From contig CAKZJB010000191.1 of the NCBI GenBank assembly GCA_936940865.1, positions 1 through 48,371 of the forward strand: a stretch of DNA of 48,371 nucleotides. Reading direction: 5' to 3'. The position numbers and the translations under genes are program-made. This document shows, piece after piece, positions 18,101 through 26,792 of the stretch. Under the pieces are notes generated by a model that saw only the letters and a program-made list of their open reading frames with translations, was not told the DNA's origin and ran no database searches. This DNA is from an uncultured Asticcacaulis sp. (GTDB lineage Bacteria; Pseudomonadota; Alphaproteobacteria; Caulobacterales; Caulobacteraceae). How positions within the stretch are numbered: the stretch's first letter is position 1; every line of letters starts with the position of its first letter.

Positions 18101-18408
18101 TTTGCTCTTCAGGAACTCAATCGGCAGATTTCAAAAATCGTTTAGCGATCGAAGCGACAATTTCTTAGAAAAATTGCAAATCTCTGAAATGAAAAGCTAT
18201 TTTTTCTACATCCGCAGTTGCCGCCTTGACAGCCGGATTTAGGTGCTCGGCGATAACCACTGGTTCCTTTGGAGTGAAACTTCAAGTCAGCGCTGTCTTG
18301 CCAACCGGTATTAGGAACGAATTAACGGCTAGTGGAGAAATTATCACGCAGCGCGTGCGGCACTTTGACATGCCAGCACACACTGTATTTGTGTAAAGTA
18401 TGCTATTT
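18091..18408. other. Divergent intergenic region between YD-repeat and acyltransferase genes
   Basis: AT-richer spacer that must hold both divergent promoters. On the plus strand TTGACA occurs at 18365-18370, a good -35, but no well-placed -10 follows at 16-18 bases; TAAAGT at 18394-18399 is farther than usual. No gene is seen here. Confidence 0.35.
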
Positions 18409-18417
18409 GGGGGGGGG
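18409..18417 (+). repeat. Homopolymeric G9 tract at the ribosome-binding site
   Basis: Nine consecutive G directly before AGATG, so the tract and following AG form the Shine-Dalgarno region of the acyltransferase gene, only 2-3 bases from its ATG at 18420. Poly-G tracts of this length slip in replication and can alter translation. Confidence 0.6.
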
Positions 18418-18419
18418 AG

Positions 18420-19526
18420 ATGACACTCGGCGCAACGGCCCTTGCCGACAAGAAAGTCATATCTACGAGTGAGGCCGCGTCTCCACGCAAAAGGTTCGCT
18501 GCACTTGATGGATTGCGTGGTATAGCGGCCCTGATTGTCGTCCTTTTTCATGCGTCTGCGCGGTATCAGATGCATCTGGCCCCTTACGCTTATCTCGCAG
18601 TCGACTTCTTTTTTTGTCTGAGCGGTTACGTTTTAGCACACGCTTACTCCGACCGCTTGAAACGCGACAATGCGGCCGTTTGGTTCGTTCGAGACCGGCT
18701 AATCCGTTTAATGCCGATGATAAGCCTGGGTGCATCCCTTTGCGCTATAAGCTATATCGTCAATGGAGGGTCCAAGACCATTGCGATTACCGGTTTTGTT
18801 TTCAGCCTGCTGAATATCCCGATGCTTTCGCCTCCGCAAACATTCCACCATTACTATGTTTTTCCAATCAATCCGCCACAATATTCATTATTTTTCGAAC
18901 TGGTGATCAATCTGTTATGGGTAACGTGTAGGAGATACCAGCCGCTCCTGATCGCCGTGGCTGTCATTTCGAGCATTACCTTTCTCATTCTCGGAGAGGG
19001 CGGTGCGGAATCATGGAATTTCTGGTTGGGATTCCCGAGAGCGGGTTCCTCTTTCCTGATCGGTGTCTTTCTCTTTGGTTTGAGTAGAAAAATTTTTTCG
19101 AAAATACCCGGCAGGATCGTGGAGCTTGTTTTTTGGCCGCTATGTATTTTTGCCGTCCTGCTCCTGTGCTGGTACAGAGATACGTCCCATAAGACCCTTG
19201 TCATCTACGGTTGGACTTTTGGGGTCTCGCCTCTCTTGGTGATCTTGGGCGCAAAAATTGAACTGCCGGCCGTCGCCGAAAAAATTGCGACAATCGCCGG
19301 CAATTTATCATATCCATTATACGCACTCCATTTGGGTTTCCTTTTGCTAGCCTTCGCACTTCTTTCCGCGCTGCAGCGCGTAGGACTGCCTGCGTTCGAT
19401 GAGGCTGGCATGCTGACTATTATGCTTTCGATAGCGATCGCGGGAAGCTGGCTGGCCTACAAACACATCGATGTGCCATTGAGAGCTTGGTTGTCGCAAC
19501 GTCTTCATCCTCACTTTCCACTTTGA
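18420..19526 (+). CDS. Acyltransferase-3 family membrane protein
   Basis: A 368-residue integral membrane O-acyltransferase. RFAALDGLRGIAALIVVLFHAS near residue 28 is the family opening, with the conserved His in the first membrane helix; SRxYxxAVDFFFCLSGYVLAHAY and WFVRDRLIRLMPM follow, the latter holding the R-x-x-R loop. About ten membrane helices are evident, ending in IAGSWLAYKHIDVPLRAW. Enzymes of this family transfer acetyl, succinyl or similar groups to exopolysaccharide, lipopolysaccharide or peptidoglycan sugars at the inner membrane. Start is ATG 18420 behind the G9 tract. Transcribed divergently from the toxin; surface modification could be cargo of the island. Substrate unknown. 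GC content is lower than in the right half of the window. Confidence 0.88.
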   Translation: MTLGATALADKKVISTSEAASPRKRFAALDGLRGIAALIVVLFHASARYQMHLAPYAYLAVDFFFCLSGYVLAHAYSDRLKRDNAAVWFVRDRLIRLMPMISLGASLCAISYIVNGGSKTIAITGFVFSLLNIPMLSPPQTFHHYYVFPINPPQYSLFFELVINLLWVTCRRYQPLLIAVAVISSITFLILGEGGAESWNFWLGFPRAGSSFLIGVFLFGLSRKIFSKIPGRIVELVFWPLCIFAVLLLCWYRDTSHKTLVIYGWTFGVSPLLVILGAKIELPAVAEKIATIAGNLSYPLYALHLGFLLLAFALLSALQRVGLPAFDEAGMLTIMLSIAIAGSWLAYKHIDVPLRAWLSQRLHPHFPL

Positions 19527-19767
19527 TATTCCGGCTTGTCGCTGGCTACACGAGCGCATTTCCCGGTCGCCTTTTGCGCGGAGAACCGCCGCCGATGCAA
19601 AGATACTGTCTGACTGAGAACACAAAACTCGTGCTGGCTTAATAGGCAAGGATTTAAAAAATCCGCTATCGTGCCGTTCTCCGGCTACACAGCGAACGGT
19701 ATTCCCGTAAAGATTGCATTTTTCGCGAAACTGGTTAATGGTCACACTCTCAGCTAGGGAGGCGATC

Positions 19768-20148
19768 ATGAAAGTGCTTATCCAGCGTGACCAGCGTTCA
19801 GCCATTTTCGGCAGCAAGCCGGTGTTCGTGTTTGTCGTCCGCGCCCAAGTGACGGACGAGGAGGCCGCGGCAATCAAAAAGTACAAGCTCGGCGAGACCA
19901 GCCTCTACAGCAACCGAACGCACTACAACGAGATCGATAGCGTTAAGAACCTGGCCAAGGAGCTTATCGCCCACGCCCGCGCCGCGACCATTACGGTGAA
20001 CGAGCTCATCGCCGGCAAGAAGTTCGAGTGCAAGGACATTCTCGAAATGCTCGCCATGGAAAATGAAATCCGGGAGCGCGCCGCCATGTTCAAAAACATC
20101 CTGGATGCCGCCATGCACTTCGGCGGCGAGGAAGTGCTGGAGCTCTAA
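19768..20148 (+). CDS. Hypothetical 126-residue island protein
   Basis: Start at ATG 19768 (MKVLIQRDQRSAIFGSKPVFVFVVRAQVTDEEAAAIKKYKLG) is set by AGGGAGG at 19755-19761; the longer frame from 19714 lacks such a site. The protein looks soluble: a beta-strand-rich N-terminal half and an acidic helical C-terminal half ending CKDILEMLAMENEIRERAAMFKNILDAAMHFGGEEVLEL. I do not recognise a family. Five bases separate its stop from the ATG of the large ATPase, so the two are co-transcribed and it may be a partner or adaptor of the ATPases. Confidence 0.75.
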   Translation: MKVLIQRDQRSAIFGSKPVFVFVVRAQVTDEEAAAIKKYKLGETSLYSNRTHYNEIDSVKNLAKELIAHARAATITVNELIAGKKFECKDILEMLAMENEIRERAAMFKNILDAAMHFGGEEVLEL

Positions 20149-20153
20149 GGGCC

Positions 20154-22952
20154 ATGGAATGGTCCAACCTCCTCAACTGGTTGGGCGGCGACCTCGCAAC
20201 CAAAGAACGGCGCGAGATGCGCCGCAGCTGGGACGAAGCGCAAGCGGCGTGGAAGACCTCGCGATTCCCCGGCGCCCAACTTACCCACGAGTTGCTGGCG
20301 ATCGTACATGCTGCCGAGGATCGCGCCCATGTTCAGTTAGCCGGGCCGGTAGTGTGCAAGGCCGCCATGGTGGTCGACGAACTGCTCTTCACAAGCGGGG
20401 TCAGCTTTTGCGACCCGGATTGGAACATTATCTACGCAGATCCCGCCGTGGCCATCGAATTCCGGCAATTCGTCAAGCGCCGGTATCGCTGGTGCACGAG
20501 CTTCAACACGATGTTCCAGGTCTTCGAAAACGCGATGGTCGAAGGCTTGTCCCGCGTCCTGACGCTCCTACCGGAGGCCTGCACGGGCACTTGGGAAGCC
20601 GATGACGAATTTTTCGGAGTGCCGCTCATCGAAATGGTGGACGACCCGGCTGAAGTGGTAGGGCGCCTCTCCTACCTTGCCTATATGCCCGCGCTCCGAA
20701 CCTACGACATCTGTACGGAGGCCCGTGAGCACCTTGGTCAACGCCTGCTGTATGCGTCTGGCTTTCAGAGCGAGGAAGAGTGGGAAAAGCGGCAACCGCC
20801 GCTCACCATGCCGGCAGACCAGAAAAAGATGGCGCCCGTTGAATTGGCGGAAACGTACCTCGCCGGCACCGCCATGCTGGATTTTGCCAAGCTCGTTGTT
20901 CCCTTCCACATCTCGGACGAAGCCCGCTTCGAACACTGTCATATCGTCGGGGGTACCGGACACGGCAAGACCCAGCTTATGCAGCGCATGATCCACCACG
21001 ACCTGGTGGCGGCGCAGACGAGAAAGCGGAGCGTCGTCGTTATCGACAGCCAGGGCGATCTCATCAACAAGCTGGTGCGGTTGGAGCTGTTCGACCCAGA
21101 CAGCGAACACAGCCTTGCGCACAAGCTTGTTCTTATCGATCCGGCCGATGTCGAGTTTCCCTGCGCTCTGAACCTGTTCGACAGTCAGCTTGAGCGCTTA
21201 CAGGGCTACTCACCCGCCGACCGGGAACGCGTGCTCAATGGCGTGGTCGAGCTCTATGAGATGTTCTTCAGCTCCATGCTCGGTGCCGAACTGACGTCCA
21301 AGCAAGGCGTGATCTTCCGCTACCTGGCGCGGCTCATGATGGTGATCCCGAACGCCAACATCCATACCCTCATGCAGATCATGCAGGATGGGCGGCCGTT
21401 CAAGCCGTACATGCGGCAGATGGAGGGCTCGGCCCGCTGGTTCTTCGAGAAGGAGTTCTTCGACAAGTCTTTCGGCCAGACCAAGCAGCAGATCCTAAAG
21501 CGCCTGTGGGGCGTTCTCTCGACCCCGGCGTTCGAGCGCATGTTTGCGCAGCCGACCAATAAGCTGAACCTGTTCGAGGCCCTGAACGATGGCAAGATCA
21601 TCCTGATCTCGACCGCCAAGGATCTCCTCAAGAACGAAGGCAGCGCCCTCTTCGGCCGGTTCTTTATCGGCATGCTGGCGCAGGTCGCCCTTGAGCGCTC
21701 TACGCAAGCACCCGACGATCGCACCCCCACCTACGTCTACATCGACGAAGCCCAGGAGTATTTTGACGACTCCATCGCCACCATCCTGAACCAAGCCCGC
21801 AAATATAAAGTCGGTCTTACCCTCGCCCACCAGGCGCTCGATCAGTTGGCACCATCACTGCGTTCTGCCATCTTGGCCAACACGAGCCTCAAGTGCGTGG
21901 GCGGCGTCTCGTCTAAGGACGCCTCGACGCTGTCCGGGGAGTTGCGCGTCTCGTCGGATTTCGTCGAGACCATGAAGCGCCATAGGGACCGCACTGAATT
22001 TGCCGTCTGGCTCAAGCACAAAACGCCCCACGCCGTCCGCCTCTCTATTCCGCTCGGGTTCCTGGAGCGGCAGCCGCTTATGAGCGAGGACGCGTTCGAT
22101 GAGGTTATAACGAACAACCGACTACGATACGGGACGCCGCTCGACGACCTCCCGCAGCACGCCTTCGCCGACGAGTTTTTCGCCGAGCCGGAAGAGGATG
22201 AGCCTAAGGCGCGACGGCCAGCACCGCCACCGCAGGAGAAACCTGCCACGCGCACGGTGAAGCCCGAACCTGAGCCCACGCCGGAGACTGAAGAAGAGAT
22301 CGCAGCGCCGCCGGCCGATCCCGTCTCGCCTCCTTATACCAATGCTGAACGCACCGAAAATGCGGAAGCCTTCCCGATTCCCGAGGCGGCACCAGTGCGG
22401 TCACCGGCTGGGCCGAAACCGCGGAAACCCAACGCCGAGCGCGAACTGGGCAAAGGCGGTTCCCAGCATCGCTATGTGCAAACCCTCATAAAGGGCCTGG
22501 GCGAAGAACGCGGCTTCCGCGCGGTGATCGAAGCACCCGTCGCCGGCGGCCAGGTGGACGTCGCGCTCTATCGCGAGGAGCTCTCGATCGCCTGCGAGAT
22601 TTCAGTCAGTTCCGCGGCGCAATACGAAGCCCAGAACTTGGCCAAGTGCGCCGCAGCCGGCTTCACGTACATCTTCGCGATCGGCAACAATGCCAAACGC
22701 CTGAAAGCCATCGAGACTTTAGCCAAAGAAGCATTGTCCGAAGACGATTTCGCCAAGGTGCTCTTCCTCACACCGGACGCCGTCGCGGCAGTGCTCGACG
22801 AACTGACACCCGCAGCGACCGAAGAAAACATCGTCAACGGCTATAAGGTGAAGGTCAGCCGTAAGACCATCACCAGCACCGACGCGAAGGAGCGGCGCGA
22901 GTCGATCGCTCGTATAATCGCGAACTCCTTGCGCAACATGCCGAAGAAGTGA
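20154..22952 (+). CDS. Large HerA/TraG-type ATPase with PD-(D/E)XK-like C-terminal domain
   Basis: A 932-residue protein of three parts. Residues 1-240 are a domain I do not recognise, without clear membrane helices. The ATPase core follows: Walker A GGTGHGKT at 266-273, VVVIDSQGDLI, and Walker B YVYIDEAQEYF with D531/E532, then TLAHQALDQLAPSLRSAILANTSLKCVG. This is the layout of the HerA/FtsK/VirD4 superfamily, hexameric DNA pumps and conjugative coupling ATPases. A Pro/Glu-rich linker spans about 690-765. The tail (about 770-870) reads like a restriction-type fold: FRAVIEAPVAGGQVDVALYREELSIACEISVSS, with D802 and E815 but Ser 817 where the catalytic Lys is expected. It probably works with the 126-aa protein and the next ATPase in DNA processing or transfer. 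No relaxase or type IV secretion gene lies in the window. Confidence 0.8.
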   Translation: MEWSNLLNWLGGDLATKERREMRRSWDEAQAAWKTSRFPGAQLTHELLAIVHAAEDRAHVQLAGPVVCKAAMVVDELLFTSGVSFCDPDWNIIYADPAVAIEFRQFVKRRYRWCTSFNTMFQVFENAMVEGLSRVLTLLPEACTGTWEADDEFFGVPLIEMVDDPAEVVGRLSYLAYMPALRTYDICTEAREHLGQRLLYASGFQSEEEWEKRQPPLTMPADQKKMAPVELAETYLAGTAMLDFAKLVVPFHISDEARFEHCHIVGGTGHGKTQLMQRMIHHDLVAAQTRKRSVVVIDSQGDLINKLVRLELFDPDSEHSLAHKLVLIDPADVEFPCALNLFDSQLERLQGYSPADRERVLNGVVELYEMFFSSMLGAELTSKQGVIFRYLARLMMVIPNANIHTLMQIMQDGRPFKPYMRQMEGSARWFFEKEFFDKSFGQTKQQILKRLWGVLSTPAFERMFAQPTNKLNLFEALNDGKIILISTAKDLLKNEGSALFGRFFIGMLAQVALERSTQAPDDRTPTYVYIDEAQEYFDDSIATILNQARKYKVGLTLAHQALDQLAPSLRSAILANTSLKCVGGVSSKDASTLSGELRVSSDFVETMKRHRDRTEFAVWLKHKTPHAVRLSIPLGFLERQPLMSEDAFDEVITNNRLRYGTPLDDLPQHAFADEFFAEPEEDEPKARRPAPPPQEKPATRTVKPEPEPTPETEEEIAAPPADPVSPPYTNAERTENAEAFPIPEAAPVRSPAGPKPRKPNAERELGKGGSQHRYVQTLIKGLGEERGFRAVIEAPVAGGQVDVALYREELSIACEISVSSAAQYEAQNLAKCAAAGFTYIFAIGNNAKRLKAIETLAKEALSEDDFAKVLFLTPDAVAAVLDELTPAATEENIVNGYKVKVSRKTITSTDAKERRESIARIIANSLRNMPKK

Positions 22953-22991
22953 CGCCTACCGCTTCCGCGATTGGCATGAAACAATTTCGGA

Positions 22992-24164
22992 ATGCCCGAT
23001 CCAAACTCCATTTCATACTTCGCACGAACAAATCACCGCAACGAAGGGCGGCTTGTCGGGATCAAGCAGGCCGACCGGCTGCACCACATGTTCGTCATCG
23101 GGAAGACCGGCACTGGCAAGTCAAGTCTGCTGGAGGTGTTCATGCGGCAGGACTTGGAATCTGGGCGCGGATTCGCCCTCCTCGATCCGCATGGTGATCT
23201 CGCGGAGCGCGTTCATGGCGCCGCGCAGCGCTTGGCACCCAGTCGCACACTGTATCTCGACGCAGCCGACGTCACCCAGCCATACGGATACAATCCCCTA
23301 CGTCATGTACGATATGACAGCATTCCGGTTGCGGTTTCTGGCTTCCTTGAGACGCTCAAGAAGCTCTGGCCGGACGCCTGGGGCGTCCGCATGGAACATG
23401 TGCTCCGCAACAGCCTCTATGCGCTCTATGAGCAGCCGGAAGCGAGCCTTCCCGATCTTCTCCGCCTCTACAGTGACGACGGCTTCCGAAAGACTGTCAC
23501 GTCCCGCCTCCGCAACCTGGTGGTCCGGCAGTTTTGGCTTACTGAGTTCGAATCGTATCCCGACCGACTAAGGGCCGAAGCCGTGGCGCCGATCCAAAAC
23601 AAGCTCGGCGCCCTTCTGACCGATCCGCGCCTTTATCGCCTGTTCGTGTCCCATGAGACCGATATTCGATTCCGGCCGCTGATGGACGGCGACGGTGCGT
23701 TAATAGCAAATCTCGCGAAAGGGCGCCTTGGTGAGGAAAGTTCCAATGTCGCAGGCGGTGTGCTGCTTTCCACGATGTTCCTGGCGGCGCTCAGCCGTGC
23801 AACGGAAGCACCGGCTGCGCGCCGTCCATTCTTCATCTATGTCGATGAGTTTCAAACGTTTGCGACACTGACCTTCCTCAATATGCTATCGGAACTGCGT
23901 AAATATGGGGTTGGCGTCACCATAGCGACACAACAGATGAATTTAGCATTAGGCGAAATAGCAACTAGCGCTCTGTCAAATACCAGTAGCTTAGTGAGCT
24001 TTCGACTGGGTGCGGATGATGCGTCCCGAATCGCCCGAGAACTCGGCATTTCACATCTGCTCGACTATCTGCTTTCTCTTCCTACAGGATCTATGTACAC
24101 ATCAATACTAATTGATGGCATGCCCAGCATGCCCTTCTCGGCGAACGCGCGCCAACTGCAATAA
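22992..24164 (+). CDS. Second HerA/TraG-type (DUF87-like) ATPase
   Basis: A 390-residue P-loop ATPase. It begins SISYFARTNHRNEGRLVGIKQADRLHHMFVIGKTGTGKSS, with Walker A at 37-44, then GRGFALLDPHGDLAERV, and Walker B FFIYVDEFQTF with D285/E286; GVGVTIATQQMNLAL and a sensor-like SNTSSLVSFRLG follow. The pattern FGI(R/K)Q-DR--HM-I-GKTGTGKS is common in type IV-secretion DNA-binding domain proteins of mobile elements. It lacks N-terminal membrane helices, so it is not a standard VirD4/TraG. The gap from the preceding stop is only 39 bases, so it is in the same operon. Start is ATG 22992 with a weak site; its C-terminus is about the minimum for the fold. Confidence 0.8.
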   Translation: MPDPNSISYFARTNHRNEGRLVGIKQADRLHHMFVIGKTGTGKSSLLEVFMRQDLESGRGFALLDPHGDLAERVHGAAQRLAPSRTLYLDAADVTQPYGYNPLRHVRYDSIPVAVSGFLETLKKLWPDAWGVRMEHVLRNSLYALYEQPEASLPDLLRLYSDDGFRKTVTSRLRNLVVRQFWLTEFESYPDRLRAEAVAPIQNKLGALLTDPRLYRLFVSHETDIRFRPLMDGDGALIANLAKGRLGEESSNVAGGVLLSTMFLAALSRATEAPAARRPFFIYVDEFQTFATLTFLNMLSELRKYGVGVTIATQQMNLALGEIATSALSNTSSLVSFRLGADDASRIARELGISHLLDYLLSLPTGSMYTSILIDGMPSMPFSANARQLQ

Positions 24165-24220
24165 TAAAATATCGTGGGAGCGCCCCGGATTCGCGGTACC
24201 GATAGCGAGATTTTTGATTA

Positions 24221-24961
24221 TTACATACCCCTAATATCTAGGCTCAATCTTTCAAATGCCGTAATAAGCGCTCCTTGAATATCTCCGAACAATGTCGATC
24301 CTCTTATATTACAAGCATCAAGAAACGAAAACGCTAACTCAGATTGAGACGCATCAATATTGAATTTCCAAAGTACGGTTTCTCTAGGATTCACGTGTAG
24401 AACAAATTCCTCAATCGTATCAAATGTTGCTTCCAAGCTGGTAGCATAACCTAATTGTAAATCGGCACGTGCATTTTTCATTCCCACCAGTTTAATTATT
24501 TTGGCAGAATAATCCCCGCTCCAGATTTGTGAATTTCGATCTAATGCCCAAATTGTAACGTCTCTTCCAACTGATGGCATTTGAGCTCGCTGATGGAATG
24601 CAAAATAAGCTGCAACTAAGGGACTTGTAGTCCAATCCAACAAACGCGTCGGAAGTCCGTAGTGCTGTGCTAAACCTATAAATCCGCCTTCCTCTGGGCA
24701 TTCAACAGCATCCGCGTTAATTTCATCTTTTATATATGATTTGAGAACTTTATATATTTCCACGCGCTTACTGACTGGAAACACTGAAAATTTTCGGTCA
24801 AAGCTAGATTTTAATTGAAAATCAGAAGATCCTTGCCCTCGGAACAAAAATCTATCACGGATAAATACTCCACGCTCCGGGTACAATATTTGCTGAAAAT
24901 TTTTGATGAATTCAAAAAAATTTTCAAACCGTGTTTCATCTATTGCTGGCAAGGGGACCAT
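24221..24961 (-). CDS. FRG-domain protein of a putative defence pair
   Basis: About 246 residues. The start is taken as ATG 24961, one base after the stop of the ATPase gene (TAG-G-ATG), a tight coupling; a TTG at 24976 is an alternative that overlaps that stop. The protein holds the FRG-domain signature: RDRFLFRGQGSSDFQLKSSFDRKF, then GFIGLAQHYGLPTRLLDWTTSPLVAAYFAFH, then VTIWALD. FRG domains (named for F-R-G) are found widely in defence and abortive-infection contexts; their biochemical activity is not settled to my knowledge. The gene is markedly AT-rich compared with its flanks, which indicates separate acquisition. As the downstream small partner of an ATPase it is the likely effector. 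Confidence 0.85.
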   Translation of the reverse strand: MVPLPAIDETRFENFFEFIKNFQQILYPERGVFIRDRFLFRGQGSSDFQLKSSFDRKFSVFPVSKRVEIYKVLKSYIKDEINADAVECPEEGGFIGLAQHYGLPTRLLDWTTSPLVAAYFAFHQRAQMPSVGRDVTIWALDRNSQIWSGDYSAKIIKLVGMKNARADLQLGYATSLEATFDTIEEFVLHVNPRETVLWKFNIDASQSELAFSFLDACNIRGSTLFGDIQGALITAFERLSLDIRGM

Positions 24962-24962
24962 C

Positions 24963-26588
24963 CTACATGCGCTCAACGACTGGATTGGGGAACTCCACTC
25001 TCAACTTCGGAAAAGCATCAAGCATAATACTGTGCAAGGCATATTCTTCGCCATAATCTGGCATAATGAAATCCGAGTTCCGCGACATCGAGTAAAATTC
25101 GAATTTCTCGTCAGATTTACGCCTCTTAAATCCAATAAGTCCGTTTTGCCACAATATTGTAGAAAGATCTATATCCATTTTTGCAGGAGATTTGAAAAGA
25201 TTGTCAGCTTTAATCAAATCATCTATAGATAATTTTTCACATCCTAAACCTTTTATGTAGTTTTTAAACGTGTCTTTCCGGAATGCCACCTGTTCTTTAC
25301 TTGAAACATAAGCATCAGCATAGTCATGTTTTACCGAATGAGCCGGCGCATCATGCGATGCCAGTTGATTCGCACAAATTATCAATTGTTCTTCAGCAAA
25401 CGTTTTTGCCATTTGGGACACGACATTCCTAATTGTATAAACCCACCCATCCCTTGGGTAATTCCTAATTTTATATTGTAGCTTTTCCGTAGCTATAAGA
25501 TTACCCATTTGAACCACATCTCTTGGCAGACACCTTGTGTGGCGTATCACATAATCTATTGAATTTTCAAGACACTTTCTATCGAGGTTTTCTATTGCTT
25601 TCAATCCTAGAAACGATTCTACGGAATTGTCGTCTCTATCATCGAGATACATTGGATGTATAGATTTCACTTTTTCTTTAAGGAAGTATGTAATAGAATA
25701 ATAATCCCACTCCAATATTGATATGTACGGAGTCCTAATATATCGCGTTTGGTGCTCACTTTGCATAACTGATGAGTAGACAATATCTCTTATAGCTATA
25801 ACAACGTGCAACCTTTGACCAATTGCCCCAGATTGTCCCAAGAGTCTTAGGACCGCATAAAACAAACCTTTTTGGCACCTATGCCATTCCATTGGGGCAT
25901 GAGTAAATTCATCGTCAACCGCGTCCATGTATATAAATACTGGGGGACAGGCCTTCAGCGCAGTTCCTATTATTGTTTGGATGTCGTCCCACTTCGAAGA
26001 ACCAGCAAACTTAGAAAAAGTACTTTCCGAACGATATTGGTATAATATATTTTTTAATTCAGAATATGGACTCCTCTCGACCTCCTCTCCACTCTCGAGC
26101 TCTCCGAGATTGCGTAATTTTGAAATTAATATTTCTTGATTTATATATTGATTGAAATACTTTTTATAAGCCAAATGACTCATTACTGATCTAAGAATCG
26201 CAATTCTCCAAGCAGACTGCCATGCCTCCGTCACTCGCTCCATGGTAAATTGTTGGCAGAACCCTATTACTGACAATGTCTGAGGTACGTCTCTAGCAAT
26301 TTTGCTGGCAAAAACCACCTCATCTATATCAGATGAGACAGAATTTTCTTGTCTTGCCGAGTCCTGTAAGCGCCTTATATAAATTGTCTTACCAGCACCC
26401 TTTTTCCCAACAATTATACGAATATTTCGATCTGTCTCAGTTAAAGATATGCCGGTGTTGAATTCTCGTTCATTTAAGCGGACGAAGGTATTGTGGCCAT
26501 CGAATTCGGCCTTTACGCCATCGGGATTTCCGAAGGGATATCGTCCATCATCTCTCATCACATTACCCTGCATTCGCCAGATCAGCAA
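24963..26588 (-). CDS. P-loop ATPase, Sll1717-like, of a putative defence pair
   Basis: A 541-residue cytoplasmic protein. The TTG at 26588 is a plausible start because GGGGAG lies 5-6 bases upstream; ATGs at 26573 and 26558 are alternatives without a good site. Walker A is GKKGAGKT at residues 61-68, and a Walker B-like PVFIYMDAVDDEF lies near 213-225. HVVIAIRDIVYSS with a downstream Arg, and RHTRCLPRDVVQMGN are sensor-type motifs of STAND/KAP-like ATPases. It resembles what databases call the Sll1717 P-loop ATPase family. A C-terminal winged-helix-like part (FKSPAKMDIDLSTILWQNGLIGF) is possible. Strongly AT-rich, in operon with the FRG gene. I infer a sensor or regulator ATPase that triggers the FRG protein. 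Confidence 0.75.
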   Translation of the reverse strand: MLIWRMQGNVMRDDGRYPFGNPDGVKAEFDGHNTFVRLNEREFNTGISLTETDRNIRIIVGKKGAGKTIYIRRLQDSARQENSVSSDIDEVVFASKIARDVPQTLSVIGFCQQFTMERVTEAWQSAWRIAILRSVMSHLAYKKYFNQYINQEILISKLRNLGELESGEEVERSPYSELKNILYQYRSESTFSKFAGSSKWDDIQTIIGTALKACPPVFIYMDAVDDEFTHAPMEWHRCQKGLFYAVLRLLGQSGAIGQRLHVVIAIRDIVYSSVMQSEHQTRYIRTPYISILEWDYYSITYFLKEKVKSIHPMYLDDRDDNSVESFLGLKAIENLDRKCLENSIDYVIRHTRCLPRDVVQMGNLIATEKLQYKIRNYPRDGWVYTIRNVVSQMAKTFAEEQLIICANQLASHDAPAHSVKHDYADAYVSSKEQVAFRKDTFKNYIKGLGCEKLSIDDLIKADNLFKSPAKMDIDLSTILWQNGLIGFKRRKSDEKFEFYSMSRNSDFIMPDYGEEYALHSIMLDAFPKLRVEFPNPVVERM

Positions 26589-26748
26589 AGCTCTCCCCGT
26601 ACGTGTGTTAATTTAATCAACGCCAAAACGTAGAAATTGTAAAGAAGATTTATAGATTCGCTGTCACCTTCCATTTGGCGGATTATATGTTATTGTATAT
26701 TATGTATTTTGTGATGTTGTTCGGTAATATAGTAATGTACCGAGGCAG
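26589..26748. promoter_or_regulatory. AT-rich divergent promoter region
   Basis: Very AT-rich spacer between the ATPase/FRG operon (minus) and the 122-aa gene (plus). It contains several TATAAT-like words, such as TAATAT at 26725-26730 on the plus strand, but no single -35/-10 pair is decisive. It must hold both promoters. Confidence 0.35.
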
Positions 26749-26780
26749 TCTTCTGGTCACGACTTTGAGTGACCAGAAGA
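26749..26780 (+). promoter_or_regulatory. Perfect 12-bp hairpin just upstream of the 122-aa gene
   Basis: TCTTCTGGTCAC (26749-26760), eight-base loop, GTGACCAGAAGA (26769-26780). It ends two bases before the GGAGAGG ribosome site at 26783-26789. No run of T follows, so it is not a normal terminator. It may be a protein operator or an RNA hairpin that controls access to the ribosome site. Confidence 0.6.
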
Positions 26781-26792
26781 TTGGAGAGGTAA

